Source: an uncultured Leucothrix sp.
GTDB lineage: Bacteria; Pseudomonadota; Gammaproteobacteria; Thiotrichales; Thiotrichaceae
Assembly (NCBI GenBank): GCA_937923375.1
Contig: CALAJG010000218.1
Coordinates: forward strand, 1-7,552
Direction: 5' to 3'
Length of the DNA: 7,552 nucleotides
Shown: in pieces, positions 1 to 5,035 of the stretch
Layout: the number at the start of each line of letters is the position of its first letter
How positions within the stretch are numbered: the first letter of the stretch is position 1
Made by a program: the position numbers and the translations under genes
The notes under the pieces: generated by a model
The model's input: only the letters and a program-made list of their open reading frames with translations
The model's database searches: none
Told to the model about the DNA's origin: nothing

Positions 1-2
1 CT

Positions 3-623
3 GATGGATATGTGGGGAGAGTCGATGTAGCACCGTCTCTCGGAGCTAAAGTTCGATACTCTAAACGACTGCATAGCAAACCTCCTGAAAAGCGTGGGCC
101 TGAGTCAATATCCTTGTCATCGGATGAAAAATATTTGCTAACTATTGGCAAGCGCTCGATCAAAAACTGGAAGTTAGGGGATGATGGGCTAGCTGAGGGA
201 GAGCCTGTTTCTGAACTGGAGGTAAGTTACGACTTATACGGGGCCTATTTTTCGCCGGATGGAAAGTCGATACTGGCATTTGGTCGAGGCTCCAATATCA
301 ATCGCTATGCTCTGGAAAATAATATCCTCAACAATGAGAGCGCGGCGCCATTGAAAGGACATTCACAAACTGTTTTGGATGCTGACTTCATACCGCAGGC
401 TAATGCTTTTATAACTCTTGGTACTGATGCGGAACTCTATGCCTGGGATATGTTAAATGATCAGGCTATGTTCTCTTTAAGATTACCAACCCACAGTGGT
501 TTTCCTTTGTCCCTTATGAGTTTTTCCTCAAATTGTAATGAAAAGGGCTGCCGATTTGCTGTACCGCTCCCGGGTAAAGACAAAGAGGAGGGCAGAGTAG
601 TTATCTATGACTTTACTTTCTGA
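3..623 (+). CDS. WD40 beta-propeller protein, C-terminal fragment (5' end outside window)
   Basis: The frame is open to the left edge (the first full codon is at 3), so the GTG at 12 is an internal codon and not a start. The visible 206 residues show about four WD40-like blades, numbered from nt 3. Blade one is at about 33-58 (ends in KNW). Blade two is at about 79-104, with the FSPDG turn typical of WD40 repeats. Blade three is at about 117-150 and is the best preserved, with a GH at 119-120 and a terminal AWD at 147-149. The last blade ends in IYDF close to the stop. These repeats form a scaffold for protein contacts, and no enzymatic motif is visible. The missing N-terminal part could carry a kinase, STAND ATPase, peptidase or other domain, so the protein's role cannot be stated. 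It ends 93 bases before the marR-like gene, on the same strand, with no clear terminator between. Confidence 0.8.
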   Translation, partial: DGYVGRVDVAPSLGAKVRYSKRLHSKPPEKRGPESISLSSDEKYLLTIGKRSIKNWKLGDDGLAEGEPVSELEVSYDLYGAYFSPDGKSILAFGRGSNINRYALENNILNNESAAPLKGHSQTVLDADFIPQANAFITLGTDAELYAWDMLNDQAMFSLRLPTHSGFPLSLMSFSSNCNEKGCRFAVPLPGKDKEEGRVVIYDFTF

Positions 624-676
624 AGTTATGTGTAATACCACTAAATTTAGAAGAAAATGATTTTTAAGCTAATATG

Positions 677-690
677 GGCTATTATAAGCC
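677..690 (+). promoter_or_regulatory. Short dyad GGCT-ATTATA-AGCC in the marR leader
   Basis: The AT-rich 93-base gap before the MarR gene contains a perfect 4-bp dyad with a 6-base centre, 27 bases before the start codon. A second overlapping dyad, ATTAT-N6-ATAAT, spans 681-696. MarR proteins usually repress their own promoter by binding a palindrome there, so this is a candidate operator or promoter element. The motif is short and AT-rich, so chance occurrence is quite possible. Confidence 0.25.
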
Positions 691-716
691 AATAATGTTA
701 AATAATAGGGGCGTCT

Positions 717-1172
717 ATGTCAAAGACGATGCGCGTGCACCAGGTTCCTGGGTTCTGGTTACGATGTTTGACAGGTTTGACTAACAATAACCTGCAGGCT
801 CGATTGAAAAATGCTGATGCTGGCGTCGCCGTCTCAGAATGGGTGGTGTTATCCATTCTTAGCGAAAGGCCTGGTATATCGATTAATGAACTGGCTCATC
901 TAGCCGGAATGCATCAGGCGCCAATTTCCAGAATTGTTGAAAAACTCAGTAAGAAAGGTTTAGTGCTGCGTGTCACAAGCGTTGAGGATCGTCGCTCCGT
1001 AAAAGTCAGGCTGACAAACTCTGGTGAGGCATTAAGAGAGAGGCTGTATGGTATTACAAGTAAGAATGCACAGGACTCATTCGCTTGTTTGTCGAAAGAA
1101 GAGTATGACGTTTTTATGGGGACGATCAAGAAGGTGTTGAAATCCCATAACTTTGATACCTCGGGCTACTAA
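717..1172 (+). CDS. MarR-family winged-helix transcriptional regulator
   Basis: This is a 151-residue protein of usual MarR length. It has an N-terminal dimerisation helix region (about 8-35) and then the winged helix-turn-helix. The SEWVVLSIL segment at 40-48 is the conserved helix before the HTH. The HTH itself lies at about 54-81, with SRIVEKLSKKGLV as the recognition helix. The wing carries the family hallmark DRRS at 91-94 followed by VKVRLT. A C-terminal helix (about 104-145) completes the dimer interface. MarR proteins are dimeric repressors or activators that respond to small phenolic or oxidising ligands. The ATG at 717 is chosen because AGGGG at 707-711 lies five bases upstream; the ATG at 729 has no such site. 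The gene converges on the Lin0512 pair, so a target cannot be inferred from an obvious divergent partner. Autoregulation is the likeliest role. The single-domain protein shows no cysteine pair suggestive of a redox sensor. Confidence 0.93.
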   Translation: MSKTMRVHQVPGFWLRCLTGLTNNNLQARLKNADAGVAVSEWVVLSILSERPGISINELAHLAGMHQAPISRIVEKLSKKGLVLRVTSVEDRRSVKVRLTNSGEALRERLYGITSKNAQDSFACLSKEEYDVFMGTIKKVLKSHNFDTSGY

Positions 1173-1209
1173 GTAACAGGCGCTGCACCTTCACTTAGTA
1201 GGTGCAGCG
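1166..1209. terminator. Competing inverted repeats between convergent genes; possible bidirectional terminator
   Basis: A perfect 10-bp GC-rich stem (CGCTGCACCT at 1181-1190 with AGGTGCAGCG at 1200-1209, 9-base loop) lies between the convergent marR-like and Lin0512 genes, 8 bases past the first stop codon and 8 bases past the second. Neither strand has a proper run of U after it, so it is a weak intrinsic terminator at best. A second perfect 9-bp repeat, CTACTAAGT (1166-1174, containing the marR stop) with ACTTAGTAG (1193-1201), interleaves with the first. The position supports transcription ending or 3'-end protection for both genes. Confidence 0.45.
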
Positions 1210-1217
1210 ACGGCTTG

Positions 1218-1580
1218 CTAAGCAGGGCGATATTTTCCCTCAGGGATTTCTAATCTTGCGGCTACAGCAGCAGAGGCAATTACTGTGACTGTATCTTGTA
1301 CAGGGTCGGCTACGTTCAAGCCACCCTTAACGGTATTGACCTTTACAGTTCCAAACGGAATCTGTTTAGCAACCACTTCAGTGTCCACTGCTTCGGGTTT
1401 TTGTGTGCCAATCGTCACTTCCACCTGCATCGTGTCGTGGTCAATTCCCATCGAGCGAAACAAAGAGATTGAGCTGTGATGTAGGCAATCTTGCACGGCG
1501 CGTACTGCTGCTTTGGTGTAGTCTTCACCGTACAGGTCGTTGCCAGTCCCCATCTCTAAGATAATGCGTTGTAAACTCAT
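1218..1580 (-). CDS. Lin0512-family conserved protein, second gene of coupled pair
   Basis: This 120-residue protein matches the Lin0512 family (TIGR02058/PF09585 type) of small conserved proteins whose biochemical function is, to my knowledge, unassigned. Visible signatures are the N-terminal strand with GTGNDL, then GEDYTKAAVRA at about 18-28, a central VEVTIG strand, KP..VDTE, PFG, KGGL and the C-terminal TVIASAAV. By hand alignment it is identical to the upstream neighbour at roughly 48 of 107 positions. It differs at sites that look conserved in the neighbour: EGGL is KGGL here and IANAA is IASAA. It has no signal peptide or membrane segment, so it is probably cytosolic. Its ATG overlaps the upstream gene's TGA (ATGA), and an ideal AGGAGG at 1588-1593 sits seven bases before the start, so the two are almost certainly co-translated at similar levels and may form a mixed complex. 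Confidence 0.88.
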   Translation of the reverse strand: MSLQRIILEMGTGNDLYGEDYTKAAVRAVQDCLHHSSISLFRSMGIDHDTMQVEVTIGTQKPEAVDTEVVAKQIPFGTVKVNTVKGGLNVADPVQDTVTVIASAAVAARLEIPEGKYRPA

Positions 1581-1933
1581 GCCGCTTCCTCCTCTGCGAA
1601 GTCTAGATAAACGACGGCTGCAGCGTTAGCAATAACCGTGGTTTTTGTACCGCAGTCGCTTGGGATATCGAGTCCACCTTCTACGACTTCGACCGTTGCC
1701 TGACCGTAAGGCAAGACGGCTTTCACTGTTTCCTTGTCAACTTGATCAGGCTTTGCTACCCCGATGCTGACTTCGATCTGCATTTTCTCTTTGTCAAAAC
1801 CAAAGGCGGGTGCAATGGTGAGTGAGTTATGCCAGAGTGCATCTTTGAGGGCACGCACTGCGGCTTTGGTGTAGTCCTGACCTTGAAGGTCGGTACCCAT
1901 TCCTATCTCTACTACCATTCGTTTTCGTGCCAT
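1577..1933 (-). CDS. Lin0512-family conserved protein, first gene of coupled pair
   Basis: This 118-residue protein has the complete Lin0512-family pattern: VVEIGMGTDL near the N-terminus, GQDYTKAAVRALKDAL at about 18-33, a conserved histidine followed by NSL, QIEVSIGV, PYGQ, VEVVEGGL and TVIANAAAVVYLD. It is the more consensus-like of the two copies (it keeps EGGL and IANAA). The family is widespread in bacteria as a single small protein, and I know of no demonstrated reaction for it. The start at 1933 is supported by AGGAG at 1940-1944, six bases upstream. It heads a minus-strand operon with the paralogue at 1218-1580 and is divergent from pdxJ across 146 bases. The shared region suggests coordinated control, but the sequence does not show what these proteins do. 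The C-terminal acidic tail (EEEAA) is not found in the partner. Confidence 0.9.
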   Translation of the reverse strand: MARKRMVVEIGMGTDLQGQDYTKAAVRALKDALWHNSLTIAPAFGFDKEKMQIEVSIGVAKPDQVDKETVKAVLPYGQATVEVVEGGLDIPSDCGTKTTVIANAAAVVYLDFAEEEAA

Positions 1934-1949
1934 TCCTTACTCCTGATTG

Positions 1950-1977
1950 ATGCAAATATTGACTGCATGATGCATGA
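1950..1977. promoter_or_regulatory. Cluster of ATGCA/TGCAT half-sites upstream of the Lin0512 pair
   Basis: Four copies of the pentamer lie within 28 bases: ATGCA at 1950-1954, TGCAT at 1964-1968, ATGCA at 1970-1974 and TGCAT at 1971-1975. They create a near-tandem repeat of TGCATGA (1964-1970, 1971-1977) and an interrupted palindrome TGCAT-G-ATGCA (1964-1974). The cluster starts 17 bases upstream of the Lin0512 start codon, where a repressor or activator would overlap the transcription start. No named regulator is assigned. Confidence 0.35.
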
Positions 1978-2016
1978 ATTTTTGAGTGATTGAAACTGTC
2001 TGTTAGCAGCAAGTTA

Positions 2017-2045
2017 TTGTCAGCTTGATAAGAAGCGAATACCAT
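2017..2045 (+). promoter_or_regulatory. Candidate sigma70 promoter for pdxJ
   Basis: TTGTCA at 2017-2022 (5 of 6 bases match the -35 consensus) is followed after exactly 17 bases by TACCAT at 2040-2045 (4 of 6 match the -10). Transcription would begin near 2052, giving a leader of about 28 bases before the pdxJ ATG. This is a prediction from consensus only. Confidence 0.4.
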
Positions 2046-2079
2046 GGCTTTAACCAATTCGTTTTGAGATTTATCGGTT

Positions 2080-2814
2080 ATGACTAAGCTGAGTGTAAAT
2101 TTGAATAAGATTGCGCTGCTGCGTAATTCCAGAGGCAGAGATTTCCCTAGTGTGGTGGGGTTTGCTAAGAAATTTATTGCACTGGGCGTGCAAGGCATTA
2201 CGGTACATCCGCGGCAGGATGAGCGACATATCACTCGGCAAGATGCGCGCGATTTGTCTGAGTTACTGAAGCAATACCCCGATGTTGAATACAATATTGA
2301 GGGTTATCCCTCAGATGATTTCCTGGAGTTAGTTGAAGCCTGTAACCCTGACCAATGTACTCTGGTTCCGGATGCAGTTGATCAGTTGACCTCAGATCAT
2401 GGCTGGGATGTCGCTTGGCATAGTGAGCTGCTGGAAATAGTAACGGATCGTTTGAAGCAGTCGGGGATTCGTGTGGCGGCATTTTTAGATCCTGATGTTG
2501 ATCAAGTGCAACGAGTTGCCAAAACCGGCGTGGATCGGATCGAGTTATATACAGAGGCTTTCGCCAGTGCTTATGGCACAGCAGAGCAAGATAAGGTATT
2601 CGCAGAATATGTAGCTGCGGCAGCAGAAGCCGATCGATTAGAGCTAGAGATAAATGCCGGTCATGATTTGGACAGTCAGAACCTGGCAAAATTTTTGACT
2701 ATTCCTAATATTCTGGAAGTATCAATTGGTCATGTACTGACTGTCGAGTGTATTGAACAGGGTATGCCGACGGTCGTGGCTAACTATCTGGATATTTGCA
2801 AGGCTTCCGCTTAG
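2080..2814 (+). CDS. pdxJ: Pyridoxine 5'-phosphate synthase PdxJ, NIEGYP/SDHGWD-type subgroup
   Basis: PdxJ condenses 1-deoxy-D-xylulose 5-phosphate with 3-amino-2-oxopropyl phosphate to make pyridoxine 5'-phosphate, the last ring-forming step of the DXP-dependent vitamin B6 route, in a cytosolic TIM-barrel octamer. The 244 residues match the family length. Visible active-site landmarks are N7 and the RNSRG phosphate loop at 15-19, H43 and R45 in TVHPRQDERHI (with H50), E74 in NIEGYP, H195 in NAGHD, and SIGH at 215-218. By alignment from memory these correspond to E. coli H45, R47, H52, E72 and H193. The motifs NIEGYP, LVPD, LTSDHGWD and ELYTE resemble the PdxJ form of Bacteroidota and Xanthomonas more than the E. 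coli form. The start MTKLSVN matches the family, although the ribosome site (TGAGA near 2065) is weak. The gene is followed 44 bases later by DUF1289. It is not next to recO or acpS, the usual gammaproteobacterial neighbours. Confidence 0.93.
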   Translation: MTKLSVNLNKIALLRNSRGRDFPSVVGFAKKFIALGVQGITVHPRQDERHITRQDARDLSELLKQYPDVEYNIEGYPSDDFLELVEACNPDQCTLVPDAVDQLTSDHGWDVAWHSELLEIVTDRLKQSGIRVAAFLDPDVDQVQRVAKTGVDRIELYTEAFASAYGTAEQDKVFAEYVAAAAEADRLELEINAGHDLDSQNLAKFLTIPNILEVSIGHVLTVECIEQGMPTVVANYLDICKASA

Positions 2815-2827
2815 CGAAAGCTGGAAG
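2804..2827 (+). other. Hairpin straddling the pdxJ stop codon
   Basis: CTTCC-GCTT (2804-2812) pairs with AAGC-(t)-GGAAG (2818-2827), giving a nine-pair stem with one bulged base and a 5-base loop that includes most of the TAG stop. No U run follows, so it is not a standard terminator. It may stabilise the pdxJ message or reduce readthrough into the DUF1289 gene. Confidence 0.4.
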
Positions 2828-2858
2828 GATTTAACGTTTGTCTGATGAGAGTTCATGA

Positions 2859-3092
2859 ATGAATGAAAGACCGAGACGCGCCAGACGTCGGCGTGGTGAA
2901 AAGCCAGTAATTGATCGCACTGTACCGTCGCCCTGCGTTGGCTTGTGCACGTTAAATTCTAAAACCGAATTGTGCGATGGTTGCTACCGTAACATGGATG
3001 AAATTCGTGAATGGATCATAATGCCCCGAGAGGAAAAACTTGAAGCATTAGGGGCAATCAATGCACGTAAAGTAAAACTGGGCATTGCTTAA
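2859..3092 (+). CDS. DUF1289 small four-cysteine protein
   Basis: This 77-residue protein shows the DUF1289 signature: SPCVGLC at 24-30, C39-x-x-C42 in LCDGCYRNMDEI, and a W.IM..EEK segment at about 52-61. The four cysteines (26, 30, 39, 42) are spaced for a zinc or iron-sulfur site. Members are often annotated as putative Fe-S proteins, but no firm function is established. The first fifteen residues are unusually basic (eight arginines and a lysine), which could bind nucleic acid or an acidic partner. It lies 44 bases downstream of pdxJ on the same strand, so co-transcription is likely, as DUF1289 genes often follow metabolic genes as small riders. Three ATGs overlap at 2855, 2859 and 2863 (ATGAATGAATGA). 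Only 2859 opens the family frame, and GAGAG about eight bases upstream is the best ribosome site. No convincing terminator follows before the convergent gene 43 bases later. Confidence 0.9.
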   Translation: MNERPRRARRRRGEKPVIDRTVPSPCVGLCTLNSKTELCDGCYRNMDEIREWIIMPREEKLEALGAINARKVKLGIA

Positions 3093-3135
3093 ACGCCAGT
3101 ATTTGCTGATCCGGCTAGGTTTATCTGGACTTTGA

Positions 3136-4800
3136 TCAAGCCAGCGACGGATTGTGAAAAGTAACCTGAGGAAATGGAATTTCCCAATCAAACTCAGACG
3201 AAGCATCAACGCAGTAGCCTTGTATCGCTCGTCTCAGACGATTGTAAATATCCGCCGCATCACCTTTAAAGTCAGCGATAACAACCAGATCCAGAGACGA
3301 ATCATTGGCTTTTTCAAACTCCACATTTAAGTTGAGTAGAATCTCATGATACCCATCTTGCCTCAATCTATCCCTCAGGTATTCCTTGAGCTTTTCAGGG
3401 GCTTTTTTGGTGACCATTTTTTGATTGTTATAGCTGATGCCTAAACGTTCTTTTATTCGGAAGTTCAGGGATAGATTTTGAGGAGAAGCACCAAGAAAGT
3501 TGCTTAGTGTATAGGTGCAGCGCGCGCCGCCCCGTTGGATCAGTTCAACTAGCTCAAGTGAGATTCCGATCACTTTTCCACGAACCCCGTCAGATAAAAT
3601 AACCCAGTCACCTTTCTGGCAAGGAAACCAAGGTTCGCTTTTGTCGGCGGGGCGTGAGTTCAGGCCAGCAAGATCGCCAAGTTTTACCCGTTTGGTCAGG
3701 TTTGCTCTGGGGTTGTGCAGCGTCGAAAATATATTGATATTTTTGACTTCCCACGGCAGTCCATCCATTAGTATGCGCTCGCCTTCCCGAACGGATCCAA
3801 TATTCAGAAAAATCTCGATTTGCTCCCAGTATTTTGGAATAGCCTCTCGCAGGCTCCAGGCCGCGCCAATAAGTATCATAATACTTAGCGTAAATAGCAC
3901 CCAGTCCTCGGACAGATAGAATACAAACATCGGTGCAAGAATCATGAAAATGATAGTGACACTGCGATGAATTAAATCAATCAGCCTGAGTCGGACGCTA
4001 CGGTTCGCCTTCTGATAGCCTTTTATAGAGTTTGTTAGCATCCGGTGAATAAGGTTAGCAATCAGCAGAACAACAAGGATTGCGCCGAGTGCTTTCAGCA
4101 ATACCCAGCCGCGTTTTTCAAAGAAGGTCTTGAAGAAACTGGGCTCATTTTCTTCGCGAACTTTTTCGTCAAGTTCAAATTTTTCGAGTTGTAATGTGGC
4201 TGAGCTGAGTTCGGTTTCGTAACCTATTAATTGCTTCGTCCAGCGGTTTTTTAATTTATCGATATGGATATTTAAATGCCTGTCTTTGGATGCGCCATTC
4301 AACTGGCTAATATTTTTAAGCGCCGTCTTAACGACCGGGATTCGTTTATTTACAAAGGCGATTCTGTCCCGTAACTCGGCCTTAGCTCGGACGTCATAAG
4401 TTAAATGCCGCATCTCTTTTAACGTCGGTTCTATTAGCGAGAAGAGCTCCTTTTCAAAATTAAACTCTTCATCTTTTACGGCCCTGAGTGAGCTCAAATC
4501 GGTATTGGCAGCAAGGTTTTCAATGCTTCTATTAATCTTCTGCGCTTCGTCACCCTTGCTGTCTAAGTTGATTTTCAGCTGCTCTTTTTCTGAGTCTGAG
4601 GAGGCTCTTTTAAGCTCGATATTGAGGGTTGAAATATCGGCATCAATAACTTTTTTCTGAGCAATTAAAGAGGATAGCGTTTCCAAAGCTGTTAGTTCTT
4701 TTGGTGTGTCAGGTTTAGGATCAGCCACTACTGAAAGCGTTAATAATAGAAACACAAATAGAGTTGAAAAAACCTTGAAACGATAGCCGCTGTTGTCCAT
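3136..4800 (-). CDS. MscS-family mechanosensitive channel-like protein with periplasmic coiled-coil domain
   Basis: The 554 residues begin with a probable signal peptide (hydrophobic 9-24, possible cut after VVA at about 26). A charged, helix-rich and probably coiled-coil periplasmic region follows (about 35-215). Membrane segments are at about 232-252, 279-296 and 300-314. After them comes a beta region and then an alpha/beta C-terminal domain (about 448-545) ending in IPFPQ at 541-545, the characteristic end of the MscS family. MscS channels open under membrane tension to release solutes during osmotic downshock. Two features are odd. The beta region appears doubled (about 339-380 and 396-440, each with G-(E/D)..IL.DG...V..I). 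Also, the usual Gly/Ala pore helix ending in Gln-Ser-Asn before the beta domain is not recognisable (REAIPKYWEQ is there instead). It could therefore be a regulatory or non-conducting relative. The ribosome site is weak. It lies downstream of ushA but is separated from it by a terminator. Confidence 0.8.
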   Translation of the reverse strand: MDNSGYRFKVFSTLFVFLLLTLSVVADPKPDTPKELTALETLSSLIAQKKVIDADISTLNIELKRASSDSEKEQLKINLDSKGDEAQKINRSIENLAANTDLSSLRAVKDEEFNFEKELFSLIEPTLKEMRHLTYDVRAKAELRDRIAFVNKRIPVVKTALKNISQLNGASKDRHLNIHIDKLKNRWTKQLIGYETELSSATLQLEKFELDEKVREENEPSFFKTFFEKRGWVLLKALGAILVVLLIANLIHRMLTNSIKGYQKANRSVRLRLIDLIHRSVTIIFMILAPMFVFYLSEDWVLFTLSIMILIGAAWSLREAIPKYWEQIEIFLNIGSVREGERILMDGLPWEVKNINIFSTLHNPRANLTKRVKLGDLAGLNSRPADKSEPWFPCQKGDWVILSDGVRGKVIGISLELVELIQRGGARCTYTLSNFLGASPQNLSLNFRIKERLGISYNNQKMVTKKAPEKLKEYLRDRLRQDGYHEILLNLNVEFEKANDSSLDLVVIADFKGDAADIYNRLRRAIQGYCVDASSEFDWEIPFPQVTFHNPSLA

Positions 4801-4857
4801 TAATCTTTGAATTCCGGTTGCCCAATCGGAAATAATCCCCAGTAAGCTCTGTGGCTA

Positions 4858-4901
4858 ATACTGTGTGAATTACGCATTGAACCGGACATTATACACAGTA
4901 T
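4858..4901 (-). promoter_or_regulatory. Promoter region of the MscS-like gene: TATAAT with flanking 9-bp inverted repeat
   Basis: On the minus strand a perfect -10 hexamer TATAAT lies at 4893-4888, about 88 bases before the start codon. A perfect 9-bp inverted repeat, ATACTGTGT (4858-4866) and ACACAGTAT (4893-4901), brackets it with 26 bases between arms. One arm touches the -10 element and the other would lie just after the transcription start. No good -35 hexamer is visible, which is typical of activator-dependent promoters. The repeat could be paired operator half-sites or an RNA hairpin. Confidence 0.4.
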
Positions 4902-4927
4902 CTGGTAGCAGACATGGACAGTGAATT

Positions 4928-4959
4928 AAAAAAGCCTGCTCAAATAAATGGGCAGGCTT
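4928..4959 (-). terminator. Intrinsic terminator downstream of ushA
   Basis: Read on the minus strand, AAGCCTGC (4959-4952) pairs with GCAGGCTT (4939-4932) around a 12-base loop, and the stem runs straight into a tract of six T (4933-4928). This is a textbook Rho-independent terminator, 77 bases after the ushA stop, and it separates ushA transcription from the MscS-like gene. Confidence 0.88.
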
Positions 4960-5035
4960 GGCGATTTTGAAGTTTTGGATCGTAGCTAATTTAATAACGA
5001 ATTATCTTCATAAATCTGGTTCTAATGCTTAGTTT

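Noticed and set aside
1166..1209. H-type pseudoknot from the interleaved repeats
   Set aside because: The third loop would be zero (arms overlap by two bases), which cannot cross a stem of this length, so alternative hairpins are more plausible.
1827..2294. Minus-strand 155-codon open frame across the Lin0512/pdxJ divergent region
   Set aside because: It overlaps the well-supported Lin0512 gene, the promoter region and the start of pdxJ in another frame, and its composition (serine and cysteine rich, no domain) looks like a shadow frame.
2231..2689. Minus-strand 152-codon open frame inside pdxJ
   Set aside because: Entirely antisense to a clearly real pdxJ; the His/Leu/Pro-rich translation shows no recognisable domain.
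3093..3135. Terminator between the DUF1289 and MscS-like genes
   Set aside because: Only a weak 5-pair stem with a wobble can be drawn and there is no U run on either strand.
4858..4901. LexA (SOS) box from the CTGT and ACAG half-sites
   Set aside because: A gammaproteobacterial LexA box needs CTGT and ACAG about 8 bases apart; here they are more than 25 apart.
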